From: Nitrospira sp.
GTDB taxonomy: Bacteria; Nitrospirota; Nitrospiria; Nitrospirales; Nitrospiraceae
Length of the DNA stretch: 64,000 nt
Direction: 5' to 3'
NCBI GenBank assembly: GCA_005116835.1
Contig: SWDM01000011.1
Coordinates: 23,915 to 87,914, forward strand
Shown: positions 35,952 to 44,670 of the stretch, piece by piece
Layout: each line of letters starts with the position of its first letter
How positions within the stretch are numbered: the first letter of the stretch is position 1
The notes under the pieces: generated by a model
The model's input: the letters and a program-made list of their open reading frames with translations, nothing else
The model's database searches: none
What the model was told of the DNA's origin: nothing
Translations under genes and position numbers: made by a program

Positions 35952-36824
35952 TCAGCCTGCAGCCGCCAGCCTGGCAAATTGCTGTTTCATTGCGTTAACT
36001 CGGGTGAGATAGTTTCTCACGTCGTGGTTGCCGCATCGCTGGTGGGGGCTCAGTCGAAAGCTGCGCGTTGCATAGGCGCGGCCTGCTGTGGCGCCGCAAA
36101 GGTGGATGACGGCAGCCAGATTTTGCTTCTGCCAGAGCGTAACGCTGCTGCTCGGTCGCAATGCTATGGTACTTGCGACGCGTCGATCCAGCAGCGCTGC
36201 GGTTAATTGAATGGCATGACTCGGCAGGACACGGGTGTAGAGACTGTTGAACCAGCAAGAATTTGGATTGTCCCAGGGACCATCCTCAACCACCCGATGG
36301 TCATGGATGCAGTAGCGCTTGGCTTCGTGGAATGTCCCGTCTGTAATCTGGTACATGCCGACGGCGCTCGATGCAGGTCGGTACAGTTCCAAGGGGTTCC
36401 ACGTCAGATGCCACTGCCAATAGGTCCGCGCCGCCGGATTCCCTCCGCCCTCTGCTTGCGCCAGCGCAGCCAGCAATTCTGGGGTGATAGTTGATGTCGC
36501 ATGTTTACGGAAGAGCGAACCGTACTGCTTCCATGTATCGGCTGGGTTTTTGTTAAGCGAGTGGTCCAAGGGAAAGAGGATCTCGGCCGGCTTGTTGAAT
36601 GCCTGATAGGTCCAGTTGCTGCCGAGCAAGAGCATGAAGGTCGTCGCCAGTATCACGACGGCACGAACGGTCGGCGGCCAGGCGAGCATGGCTTTTCTGA
36701 CTGTCCGGAACGTACGCCATCGGGCGCGCAGAAAACGCCGGAGGGTCTTGAGCGTAAGATGGCGCCTGCGCCGCTTGCGGCGGCGAGGATAGGTGGAGGT
36801 CTGGTATTTGGGACGGGAAGGCAT
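35952..36824 (-). CDS. Membrane-anchored SLT-domain lytic transglycosylase-like protein
   Basis: 290 residues. A very basic N-terminus (~45 residues rich in Arg) precedes one transmembrane helix (about 52-70), then a soluble domain with AALAQAEGGGNPAA (candidate catalytic Glu) and SAVGMYQITDGTF, the SLT pattern. It is short for a transglycosylase and has no TPR region. A role in peptidoglycan turnover is inferred. Confidence 0.75.
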   Translation of the reverse strand: MPSRPKYQTSTYPRRRKRRRRHLTLKTLRRFLRARWRTFRTVRKAMLAWPPTVRAVVILATTFMLLLGSNWTYQAFNKPAEILFPLDHSLNKNPADTWKQYGSLFRKHATSTITPELLAALAQAEGGGNPAARTYWQWHLTWNPLELYRPASSAVGMYQITDGTFHEAKRYCIHDHRVVEDGPWDNPNSCWFNSLYTRVLPSHAIQLTAALLDRRVASTIALRPSSSVTLWQKQNLAAVIHLCGATAGRAYATRSFRLSPHQRCGNHDVRNYLTRVNAMKQQFARLAAAG

Positions 36825-36870
36825 ATAACAATATACCTGATAGACAGGGGGAGAGGGCCACGGAGGGGGA

Positions 36871-37006
36871 GGGGATGCCTTCTGAAATTCCCTCCGTCAC
36901 GGTCTCTCGACCGTGACAGCTTTGGTCAGTTCCAGCTTCCCTTCCCGGTGAAACTTCGGCGGATGCCTCGCTCCTCCGGTAAAGTGCGCGTAGGGGTAGG
37001 CATCCC
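36871..37006. repeat. Palindromic repeat family B, 136-bp deletion derivative
   Basis: Begins GGGGATGCC and ends GGTAGGCATCCC. It aligns with 37827-38024 except that most of the left arm is missing. The central hairpin GTCACGGT-CTCTCG-ACCGTGAC is retained with a different loop. Confidence 0.75.
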
Positions 37007-37155
37007 ATTGGTGAATAGTGGAGCAGGCGCTTGGGAAGGCTCGCGTCTTGGTAAGGTAGGGCAAGGCGGGTGAGGAAACTGTGCGCAGGTATACATGGAC
37101 TGGGCCAGCTCAGAAAAAGTAGAATGCCTGTGTTTTTCCGATTCTCAAGAGGACC

Positions 37156-37349
37156 TAGCCCGCATTATTCATGACAGTTCGTCGCGAAATCGCTGAGCCG
37201 CGTCGCGAGAGCGGCGCGCGGAGCTCCGAGATCCCGAGGCGTACTCGTGCAGTACGTTGAGGGTTCGAGGGGCGAGCCCGCCGCCCGAAGGCTCGTCGTA
37301 GTAGCGGATCGGCGATTGCAGCAGAAGTGTTCATGAATAATGCGGGCTA
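37156..37349. mobile_element. 194-bp MITE-like element, copy 2
   Basis: Begins TAGCCCGCAT and ends ATGCGGGCTA; same length and design as 20803-20996, with the same internal hairpin CGTACT / AGTACG (loop CGTGC). Terminal bases differ from copy 1 at the same paired position in both ends (C-G instead of T-A), so the pairing is conserved. It is in a gene-free interval between the SLT gene and 37441. Confidence 0.8.
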
Positions 37350-37440
37350 GAGGTCGGCGCGGGGAAGAAACAGCATCAGGGCGAGGTTCTTGATGGCGCA
37401 GTGAAGATGGCGATCACCAGAATATAAAGGAGGATAGGTC

Positions 37441-37758
37441 ATGGCGTGGGGATCGGATGTACATACAGACGAAGAATTGGAAAAGTTAGCGGCCGTGCGT
37501 GGGTATTTTCAGGGATATTTCCCCGGAGCCTCGGTTCGTGACTCGTACGATGCTGCCAGGGCGGCGCAGGTGTTTTTGATCGAACCCACTGCCGGCGAAC
37601 AGCGTAATGCTGTGGTCTCAATCGATTTTCTCCAAGAGTATGTGTCTGAAAAAATGGAAAAGGCTTTGATTAGCTTGCGCGTCGCGGAACATCTCCAATC
37701 AGCGAAGGGTCGGGAGGTGCTGCTTTCCAGTTGGGGGGTGGAGGAAAAGGAGGAGTGA
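37441..37758 (+). CDS. Hypothetical protein, 105 residues
   Basis: ATG start after AAAGGAGGATAGG, a strong ribosome site. The protein is soluble and mixed alpha/beta with VRDSYDAARAAQVFLIEPTAG and an acidic tail. I do not recognise a family. It lies between repeat copies in the repeat-rich zone. Confidence 0.6.
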   Translation: MAWGSDVHTDEELEKLAAVRGYFQGYFPGASVRDSYDAARAAQVFLIEPTAGEQRNAVVSIDFLQEYVSEKMEKALISLRVAEHLQSAKGREVLLSSWGVEEKEE

Positions 37759-37826
37759 GGGCGTTTTGCACACCGACCTACGGAGGATCTATGCGGGTCC
37801 TGTCGTCGACCAGCCCAGCGTGGAGG

Positions 37827-38024
37827 GGGGATGCCTACGGCCTACACGCACATACCTCCTGGAGCGATCCGCACGGGTTTCACCGGGTGGAAACCTTCTG
37901 GAATTCTCTCAGTCACGGTTGTGCCAACCGTGATTCTTCGGTCAGTTCCAGCTTTCCTTCCCGGCGAAACCTCGGCGGATGCCTCGCTCCTCCGGTAATG
38001 TGCGCGTAGGCCGTAGGCATCCCC
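37827..38024. repeat. Palindromic repeat family B, full 198-bp copy
   Basis: The outer 27 bases at each end are inverted repeats with 26 of 27 matching (ends GGGGATGCCTACGG and CCGTAGGCATCCCC). A central hairpin TCACGGTTG-TGC-CAACCGTGA sits inside. The whole can fold into one long stem, like a bacterial palindromic unit or MITE. Confidence 0.8.
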
Positions 38025-38200
38025 TGTTGGGTATAGATAAGAGGGTTGGGCTACCAGATGAGCGCCACCCGTGAATGATTGTGCGATCAATTTCTTTCTC
38101 TCGTCCTATGGAAGCCATCTCACCATCATCTGGAAGCTCCCTCCTGTTGCCTCCCTCTGAGTGCCCGCGCGCGCGGGATTCTGCTGGCGCACGGAAAATC

Positions 38201-39838
38201 ATGGCGATCTTCTTGCTCGGGGGGCTCTTGACCCTCCTGCATGCGGTGCCCGTTCTGGCGGGGAAGGAATTCTCGCCGTCGTCGGTCGAGAAGGGTGTCC
38301 TCTTAGTGGCCAGCCCCTCGTTGGAAGATCCAAACTTTCGCCAAGCTGTCGTGCTCGTCGTGGAGCATGGGCCTGAGGGAACTGTCGGGCTTATTCTGAA
38401 TCGTTCCACGAACGTTCTTTTGTCCAAAGCCTTGCCGGACATCACCGTGCTCAAGGGGACCAGTCACCGGCTGTTTGTTGGTGGGCCGGTCGAGCCAAGC
38501 CGTTTTCTTCTGCTGTTCCGACTCAAGGAGCCTCCAGCGGACGCACGATCGGTCTTTGATGGGGTCTATCTGGGGCGCACGCCTCGCGCTCTGGAGAACA
38601 TTATTACGCGGGCGAAGCCGACTGAAACTTTCCGGGCCTTTGCCGGATTTGCCGCATGGGTTCCGCGGCAGCTGGAGGCTGAGATGCTTCTGGGGGCCTG
38701 GGCAATTTTGCAGGCAGATTCGGTCGGCATCTTTGACAAAGATCCGGCCGTATTCTGGTCAGACTGTATCAGCAGGTTGCGGGCACCGAGGGTCCAGGGG
38801 GTAGCCTGGTCGGTCCCTGTGCTTGCGGAACAGAAGGGGGATGGGGGCTTGATGATCTTCTGTGCTCGCGCAACGCGCGGCCTCCGAAGGCCCTCGTTGG
38901 ACGCGCGCAGTGGAAGATCAATCAGCCCCCATCCCTTGAAAGATAACGAGCGAGCTTGGAGGGACCATAATAATGCTCGTCCGACGCGCGCAGAAGGGGG
39001 GCAACCAGGCGTGGTACAGTGGGCCATGTCCATCCCGCCGTTCATCCCTTGTCCCGCCACTGGAGATGCGTTCATCGGTCGCCACGGGCTCGTCAGGAAC
39101 CTGCGTGGCCGTATCGCGAGGGGTGAATCGCTGGCGGTGATCGGCGGGCCGAAGCTAGGGAAGACCTCGCTGGTTCGCACCGCCTTGGAGGGACTGTCGG
39201 ACCGCACAGTGGTCGAGGTGGATTGTGGCACAGATCCGTCACCCCGGCTCGATGTGCTGCCCGGATCGATCATGGTCCTGGACAATCTTGACGATGTCGC
39301 CGGCCAGGCGATGGCACCGTTGCTCGCGCGCCTGTCGGCGGCGGGAGCAGCCGGCCTCGTCGTGACCGGTGGCCGCCGACTACGGACGCTGCTGGGCCAC
39401 TCCGGGACAGAGGCCAGTCCGAACTTTCGCCTGTTTCCCCTGTCAGTCCTGCTCGATGGGGAGACGCGACGGCTGATCGGCAGAGACACGAGTCCTCACC
39501 TGGCCGCCTGGACGGGGAACCATCCCTACCTGACGAAGCTGCTTCTCCATTACGGGGACGATGCCATTGTGGCGGGTCGATGCCAGTGGGAGCCATTCGT
39601 GCAGCGTCTGGCGGATGAAATCGGCGACGGCCCCGAGCGGCGGCTGCTGTGCTACCTGATCGAGCGCGGGGAACCCGTGAATCCCACCAAGGCCCAATCC
39701 GACACCGGAATCCGAGACATCAAGGCGGTCGCGGACACACTCACCTACCTGGGTGTCATCAGCCGTTGGATTCGGAATGAAGAGGCAACACTCTTCGCTG
39801 GTTGTCGGCTGCTCAACAACTACATCACCGCGGTCTGA
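38201..39838 (+). CDS. YqgE/AlgH-domain protein whose frame runs through a repeat into a P-loop ATPase (composite ORF)
   Basis: 545 residues. Residues 1-21 form a signal peptide; ~25-205 is a YqgE/AlgH (UPF0301) domain (KGVLLVASPSLEDPNFRQAVVL, GTVGLILNRST, FVGGPVEP). Residues ~215-245 are encoded by repeat-family-C DNA (38843-38930). From Met276 follows an ATPase-like region with Walker A GGPKLGKTS (about 315) and Walker B IMVLDNLDD (about 357). The repeat also exists as non-coding copies, so this fusion was probably produced by insertion. Two separate proteins are the likelier original state; a signal peptide on YqgE is also unusual. Confidence 0.7.
   Translation: MAIFLLGGLLTLLHAVPVLAGKEFSPSSVEKGVLLVASPSLEDPNFRQAVVLVVEHGPEGTVGLILNRSTNVLLSKALPDITVLKGTSHRLFVGGPVEPSRFLLLFRLKEPPADARSVFDGVYLGRTPRALENIITRAKPTETFRAFAGFAAWVPRQLEAEMLLGAWAILQADSVGIFDKDPAVFWSDCISRLRAPRVQGVAWSVPVLAEQKGDGGLMIFCARATRGLRRPSLDARSGRSISPHPLKDNERAWRDHNNARPTRAEGGQPGVVQWAMSIPPFIPCPATGDAFIGRHGLVRNLRGRIARGESLAVIGGPKLGKTSLVRTALEGLSDRTVVEVDCGTDPSPRLDVLPGSIMVLDNLDDVAGQAMAPLLARLSAAGAAGLVVTGGRRLRTLLGHSGTEASPNFRLFPLSVLLDGETRRLIGRDTSPHLAAWTGNHPYLTKLLLHYGDDAIVAGRCQWEPFVQRLADEIGDGPERRLLCYLIERGEPVNPTKAQSDTGIRDIKAVADTLTYLGVISRWIRNEEATLFAGCRLLNNYITAV
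38843..38930. repeat. Palindromic repeat family C, copy 1 (inside the YqgE-ATPase frame)
   Basis: 88 bp with imperfect inverted arms: GGGGGCTTGATGATCTTC at the left and GAAGATCAATCAGCCCCC at the right, with the CGCGCAACGCGCGG and GTTGGACGCGCGCAG blocks between. Matches copies at 39954 and 40082. Confidence 0.8.
39026..39838 (+). CDS. AAA/STAND-like P-loop ATPase (alternative start inside the composite frame)
   Basis: If translated separately, ATG 39026 gives 270 residues beginning MSIPPFIPCPATGDAFIGR, the typical opening of an AAA_16-like regulatory ATPase, with GGPKLGKTS and DNLDD motifs and a C-terminal winged-helix-like section. No clear ribosome site precedes it. No partner domain (toxin, TPR or effector) is attached. 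Confidence 0.5.
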   Translation: MSIPPFIPCPATGDAFIGRHGLVRNLRGRIARGESLAVIGGPKLGKTSLVRTALEGLSDRTVVEVDCGTDPSPRLDVLPGSIMVLDNLDDVAGQAMAPLLARLSAAGAAGLVVTGGRRLRTLLGHSGTEASPNFRLFPLSVLLDGETRRLIGRDTSPHLAAWTGNHPYLTKLLLHYGDDAIVAGRCQWEPFVQRLADEIGDGPERRLLCYLIERGEPVNPTKAQSDTGIRDIKAVADTLTYLGVISRWIRNEEATLFAGCRLLNNYITAV

Positions 39839-39953
39839 ATTGGCGACGATAGGCAGCAACCAGGCCGTCCTTCTTGCTCGCAGAACGCACACGGTGAAAA
39901 GGAGGGGAAGGACACCCACGTTGATCCTGTGCTCCCGGAACAGGGGAGGGGCT

Positions 39954-40040
39954 GGAGCCTGATGATCTTCTGTGCTCGCGCAACGCGCGGTCGAAGACTC
40001 CCCTCGTTGGACGCGCGCAGTGGAAGATCAATCAGGCCCC
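39954..40040. repeat. Palindromic repeat family C, copy 2
   Basis: Non-coding copy, near-identical arms to copy 1 with an altered centre (TCGAAGACTCCCC). Located 116 bases after the ATPase stop. Confidence 0.8.
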
Positions 40041-40081
40041 ATCCCTGGGAGAGAACGAGCGAGCTTGGAAGGGGCATGAGA

Positions 40082-40174
40082 GGGCAGACTAGATGATCTC
40101 CTGTGCTCGTGCAACGCGCGGTCTCGGAAGACCCTCGTTGGACACGCGCAGTGGGAGACTATCTAGCCCGCCCT
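40082..40174. repeat. Palindromic repeat family C, copy 3
   Basis: More diverged copy in which paired changes keep the stem (GGGCAGACTAGATGATCTCC against GGGAGACTATCTAGCCCGCCC). A fragment of the right arm (GATGCGCGCAG) recurs at 40208. It borders the methyltransferase island. Confidence 0.75.
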
Positions 40175-40319
40175 CAAGGGAGAATGTAGAAGGGCTGTGC
40201 TAGTTTGATGCGCGCAGTAAAGGGCAGCCTTGAGCTGCTCCCTTTCGAAGATGTTTGGAGGAAAGAGGAATTCTGTCCGACTGTCGCAATGGGATTAGCC
40301 AACTATGAAACGGGGATAA

Positions 40320-41366
40320 CTATTGGGGGCATTTCTCTATTTGCTTTCGAAGCTCCAATAGCGTCAGTGCTAGATGTCGAGCCAGGTGAACTGGCACTGC
40401 GTTTCCAATCTGAGCGCCAACCTCTTCCTGTGTTTTGCCGTAGAATACAAAATCATCACTGAATGATTGCAATCGAGCCGCTTCACGAAGTGAAATTGCG
40501 CGATGCTGCTCGGGATGCCCGTAGCGTCCATTTGAGATACTGAAACACTTGCACGTCAACGCAGGAGCCGGGTTGTCCCAGCGCATTCGCCCATACACAT
40601 CAGAATGTCCCCGGTAATCCCCGCGATGACAGTCCAACACAAGTCCCTTAGGCCATTGCTTCCGGCTCCCGCCATCACGAGGAGTCGCTTTGAGACGGAG
40701 AAGATTTCTAGCGGTAATGCTCGCCGCGCGATGATTTGGGACACTCGAGCTTTGCTCCCCGGCTGCGATACTTGGGAAGTGACTGATGGCATCGCGTACG
40801 GTGGAGAAAGGCTTCCCTCCAATACCGTGTGTCGGCTCAGGTAACTCTGGCTTGGCAAACAGACTCGCAATCACAACCCAACGACGACGCGTTTGCGGAA
40901 CTCCAAAAAACTTTGCATCAATAACGCCTTCGCTCACTTCGTAGCCAAGGGATCGGAGGCGTCGAATGAAGCGGCGATAGGTGCTATTACCTGGAAGTCT
41001 CACGATGCCGGGCACATTTTCGATGACCACAAACCCAGGGAGGACTTCACCAACAAGCCGTCCGAAGTGAGAAAGAAGCGTTTTATCTCGCACATTTACT
41101 TCGCGTCTTTGCTTGCTGAACGGCTGGCAGGGCGCGCAACCGGCGAAAACGAGCTGATCTTTTGGAATGCCTCGGATACATCGCTCTAATTCTTGGCTTC
41201 TGAACTCGCGCAAATCACACGCGAGAAACTTTGCAGGCTTGTTGTTCGATTCGTAGGTACGTCGACAGTTTTCGTTAATGTCCAGTCCGGCGACAACGCG
41301 AATTCCGGCGTCAAGGAAACCTCGTGTCAGCCCACCAGCACCACAAAAGAAGTCGACAGCGAACAT
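40320..41366 (-). CDS. C5-cytosine DNA methyltransferase (Dcm type)
   Basis: 348 residues from ATG 41366, four bases after the receiver gene. All diagnostic blocks are present: motif I FAVDFFCGAGGLTRGF, motif IV with the catalytic Cys APCQPFS, motif VI VIENVPG, motif VIII VPQTRRR, and motif X IGNAVP. A target-recognition region lies between VIII and X (~210-290). It methylates C5 of cytosine in a specific duplex site that cannot be predicted here. No restriction enzyme gene is recognisable nearby, but a Vsr nicking enzyme is divergently encoded. Confidence 0.95.
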   Translation of the reverse strand: MFAVDFFCGAGGLTRGFLDAGIRVVAGLDINENCRRTYESNNKPAKFLACDLREFRSQELERCIRGIPKDQLVFAGCAPCQPFSKQRREVNVRDKTLLSHFGRLVGEVLPGFVVIENVPGIVRLPGNSTYRRFIRRLRSLGYEVSEGVIDAKFFGVPQTRRRWVVIASLFAKPELPEPTHGIGGKPFSTVRDAISHFPSIAAGEQSSSVPNHRAASITARNLLRLKATPRDGGSRKQWPKGLVLDCHRGDYRGHSDVYGRMRWDNPAPALTCKCFSISNGRYGHPEQHRAISLREAARLQSFSDDFVFYGKTQEEVGAQIGNAVPVHLARHLALTLLELRKQIEKCPQ

Positions 41367-41370
41367 GTTG

Positions 41371-42477
41371 TTAAGCCTTCGTACTGGCCGTAATAGCTTG
41401 GCTGATGGCGGTAGCCAAAGACTGAACGTCAACGTCGGGGACTCCAGGGCGCCCGGCAACTTGAAGATAGGCCCATGCCAGGCGTTCGCGAAAAGGGCTG
41501 TCCAGGCTTGCAATGCGGGTGAAAGGTTTCTTCTCGTCGATTTTGGTTGCGATGTGAACGTATGGGATATGCGAAAGTTTTTTGAGATTTGCTGCCATCA
41601 GCGGAATTACATCGGCGAATGCGGGCAAGACCATGAGTCCACCAACTTGCTCCTTGGTAAGTTCTGCCGGAAGGTCTTTAATAATCTTTTTTGTTGAAAC
41701 CATGGCTCTCTCAACGAATTTACTTACCGGAACGCAACCAGCGACAAGAACGTGTTCTAGTGCATTTCCACGCCCCAGAACTAGATCGCACGAAGGTGAT
41801 AAGACCAAATGATATGATTGCGGATTGGTAGCAGGTTTGTTCGTGATTCGTATGAGGTCGCCGGTGAGCAGATTATCGCCTATAGGTGGACAGATATACT
41901 GCTCCCAAGCTTGGAGGTTCGTTAAGGGCTTGGTGGGATAGTCCAGAGTAGCAGCCATCCGGCGCCGGACTGCTCGTAGGAGCATGTCCGGCAGTTCCGC
42001 TTTGGGTTTCCCAATTTTCCAAACGAGGGGACTGACATGGACCAATGTTTCCTGCACGCTACGCTCGAGTTCATGACGGAGGGTTCGTAACCCCTCAATC
42101 TCAGGTTTGAAGTCCTTGATGTGTTTAACGACGCGGCCATGGCTTTCTGGACCTTTGATTTCATAACGAGCAAAAGGATGACCGATGTTCTTGTATTCTT
42201 CAACCTCGTGCCCTGTATGGAAAACAACGGGGCAGAAATGCGTGTTCCAAACAGTTTGCCATGCAGGCTTTATTGCAGCCTCTGGGTGCTCCTCAATCTG
42301 ATCGTCGTATATATCAAAAATGGCTACATCGGGTTTGATTCTGGCAATTATCTTCGGAGCTTCGGCAAAATTGGCAACTATTTCGATAACTGCTTCGCCA
42401 AGGTCGCGAAGCAAGGCTTGCTTGAGACTTTCAGCCATCACCGCGTTATCCTCGACAATCAAGATTCGCCAGTCCAT
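41371..42477 (-). CDS. Receiver-domain protein with unrecognised C-terminal output domain
   Basis: 368 residues. Residues ~1-125 form a response-regulator receiver: VEDN acidic pair, phospho-acceptor Asp in VAIFDIYDD, and a conserved Lys in YEIKGP. The rest (~130-368) has no DNA-binding signature. It includes a helical linker (ELERSVQETLVHV) and a beta/alpha part with LSPSCDLVLGRGN and HVLVAGCVPVSKF. It lies between the kinase-like gene and the methyltransferase in one operon. A role as the signal-responsive effector or adaptor is inferred. Confidence 0.8.
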   Translation of the reverse strand: MDWRILIVEDNAVMAESLKQALLRDLGEAVIEIVANFAEAPKIIARIKPDVAIFDIYDDQIEEHPEAAIKPAWQTVWNTHFCPVVFHTGHEVEEYKNIGHPFARYEIKGPESHGRVVKHIKDFKPEIEGLRTLRHELERSVQETLVHVSPLVWKIGKPKAELPDMLLRAVRRRMAATLDYPTKPLTNLQAWEQYICPPIGDNLLTGDLIRITNKPATNPQSYHLVLSPSCDLVLGRGNALEHVLVAGCVPVSKFVERAMVSTKKIIKDLPAELTKEQVGGLMVLPAFADVIPLMAANLKKLSHIPYVHIATKIDEKKPFTRIASLDSPFRERLAWAYLQVAGRPGVPDVDVQSLATAISQAITASTKA

Positions 42478-42489
42478 TTGGTGTTCAGC

Positions 42490-44670
42490 TCAAGGTTGAG
42501 GTAGATCAAACACGAAAGAAGCACCACCAAGGCGTCCTTTGTCCAAAATTCCAAGTTTCCCGCCGTGGCCTTCTATAATTTCACCGGCGACCGTCAATCC
42601 CATTCCGTACCCGCTCGGCCGCTGCGTGTATCCGGGCCAGAATATTTTAACGTGATCTTTCTTCGGTACGCCGGGGCCGGAATCGTGAACCTCGCATTGG
42701 GTGCGTCCCTTGATACGAGTGGATGAGGACTTAATTAGTAACTGTCGTTTGCGATTTTCTGGTAGTCGCTCGACCCAGTAGAGTGCGTTGTCGAGCAGGT
42801 TAATGAACACGGCGTACAATTCTCCAGGATCTGTCCGGACTTCGTCGTGACCACTAAGCTGCACTTCTATTTTCACTTTGCGCCGTTCGATCTCTTGTTT
42901 TCTAGTCTCCAGGCATGTGGTTATCGTTTCCTTCAACGAAGCGTTGCGTTTCCCGCGTGTGAATCCGCGGTTAGCAAGGGGGCGAAATCGCTCCGCAAGT
43001 CGTTGCAAAGATTTCAATGCACTCTCAGCCAATCGGAGTGCTCGTTGGGTAGGTTCATGGCCTTCTCCTGTCTTCGCCCAATGGATCTTCAATACTTCGA
43101 TAAACTCGTGGATAATGGAGGTGTTGTTTCCGACTTCGTGCACGAGTTGTTGCGCAAGCAATCCAATGGTCGCAAGGCGGCTATAGTGGCTGAAGGTACG
43201 CTCAATTCTCTTTCGGTTTCTTTGCAGTTCCTCGTCATAGCGGGTGAGTAACGGCAATACTTCCGAGACGCTGGCCTTCTCGCGAATTAGATCCTGGGTA
43301 TCGCTGATGAGCTTGTCTGCGCTGAGGGCTGCAAATAGTTCGGTTGGCTCAGGCTCTTTTTTAGCTCGGTCCTGGTCGCGTTCGTTCTCCAGTAGAGTGA
43401 CGGCGTACTGAAGTAATGATTCAAACTCTTCGACCTCTCCGCCTCGCGCTAAACGTTCACGGTCGCTTGTGTCGGCGATGCCAGGATTGGTGTCAGCGCC
43501 GATGCTGACATAGCCAACGATCTGGCTTGTGCTGAGGCGCGAACCAACTTTACTCACTCTTCGGAGGTCAAGTCCAAGCCAGTCACGGGTGTTTTCAGAC
43601 TTGGGGAGAACAAGCACATTGTCTCGATAGAGGGATATGCCCTTGAACGCTCGAATTTCATTCCGGACGGCCGATCTGTTTTGAAGGTCAAACAGTTGAA
43701 CGGCCTCGCTGACACTCTCAGGATCTAAGTCCCACGCACGAATCTCAAATGAAAATGGTCCGCAAGACGGCTTAGTTTCGCCCAGTCGTGCCCGTTTCAC
43801 AGAAGACTTCAGGTCTTCCAGCACGGCGCTCCATCGCTTTTCCTTCTTTATTTTTCTTCCTGTGCCAGAGAATGGTTTGTATGTGTAACGATAGGCGAGC
43901 TTCCCATCAGTACCAAAACCACCCTCAATGCGATAAACGGGATTTTCGAGCAGGTCAGACGGTTTGATTTCAGTAGGTTTCGAATCCGCCCCAGGTCGAG
44001 TCAGGAGGATTGTGAATTTGTTGAACTTTTCAAATGGTGGGTTTAGACGCGATAAACCCTCCTGAAGTTCATCAATTTTATTCTCCGGTTCGCCAGATTC
44101 CCTGTCTTCCCAGTCAGAGTTCAGGTCTTTAATCCGCAGTCGTGTTCCCGACTCATTTGTTAGTTCGGCACCATTCTTCTTGCGAATCGTGACTGCACAG
44201 TCCTCCAGAGATGCTGCCTTTGAGAGGGTGGCCCAGGAAACCTCTACTTGCCAGCATTCACCATTCTTGGTCTTTGTCAGCATCTCCAGATGTTTGCCAA
44301 GTCGTGCAGAAGACAATCGTCCCAACCCCTTCGAGCCAGTTACTCGGCGAGATTCGTTGCCGCGCTTTGAGATGGTCTTTTGTTCGCGAAATGGCGTTGC
44401 GACAAGGCACCAAATATCTTCGATAATCTCCCTTGTCATGCCACAGCCGTCATCTTCAATTTCGAGCATCGGACGACCGATAGAATCGGTGGTGAATCGC
44501 ACATTCACATTCGTTGCAACGGCATCGTAGGAGTTCTTGACCAATTCAATGACTGCGACGATGTCGCTCGTAACCAAGTCTGCGCCTAGCGCAGCAAATA
44601 CACGAGGGTGCAGCGTGAATGGAATCTTCGACGGTTCGGTTTCCGCTATTTCACTCTTATTTTTGGACAT
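42490..44670 (-). CDS. Dual-GHKL ATPase: N-terminal MORC/Hsp90-like domain fused to a C-terminal histidine kinase
   Basis: 726 residues from ATG 44670 (a TTG five codons upstream is possible). The N-terminal GHKL ATPase has VIELVKNSYDA (N box), EDDGCGM (G1) and GSKGLGRLSSARLG (G2), followed by an S5-like region and KGISLYRDNVLVLPK, a block also seen in MORC-like ATPases. The C-terminus is a histidine kinase: phospho-His candidate in QLVHEVGNNTS, then NLLDNALYW (N), DSGPGVP (G1) and GYGMGLT (G2). No transmembrane or PAS region is present, so it is a cytoplasmic sensor. It precedes the receiver gene by 12 bases. Confidence 0.85.
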   Translation of the reverse strand: MSKNKSEIAETEPSKIPFTLHPRVFAALGADLVTSDIVAVIELVKNSYDAVATNVNVRFTTDSIGRPMLEIEDDGCGMTREIIEDIWCLVATPFREQKTISKRGNESRRVTGSKGLGRLSSARLGKHLEMLTKTKNGECWQVEVSWATLSKAASLEDCAVTIRKKNGAELTNESGTRLRIKDLNSDWEDRESGEPENKIDELQEGLSRLNPPFEKFNKFTILLTRPGADSKPTEIKPSDLLENPVYRIEGGFGTDGKLAYRYTYKPFSGTGRKIKKEKRWSAVLEDLKSSVKRARLGETKPSCGPFSFEIRAWDLDPESVSEAVQLFDLQNRSAVRNEIRAFKGISLYRDNVLVLPKSENTRDWLGLDLRRVSKVGSRLSTSQIVGYVSIGADTNPGIADTSDRERLARGGEVEEFESLLQYAVTLLENERDQDRAKKEPEPTELFAALSADKLISDTQDLIREKASVSEVLPLLTRYDEELQRNRKRIERTFSHYSRLATIGLLAQQLVHEVGNNTSIIHEFIEVLKIHWAKTGEGHEPTQRALRLAESALKSLQRLAERFRPLANRGFTRGKRNASLKETITTCLETRKQEIERRKVKIEVQLSGHDEVRTDPGELYAVFINLLDNALYWVERLPENRKRQLLIKSSSTRIKGRTQCEVHDSGPGVPKKDHVKIFWPGYTQRPSGYGMGLTVAGEIIEGHGGKLGILDKGRLGGASFVFDLPQP

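Noticed and set aside
38566..39489. Minus-strand open frame of 307 codons across the YqgE-ATPase region
   Set aside because: Antisense to real domains, Arg/Ser/Pro-rich, and spans a repeat copy.
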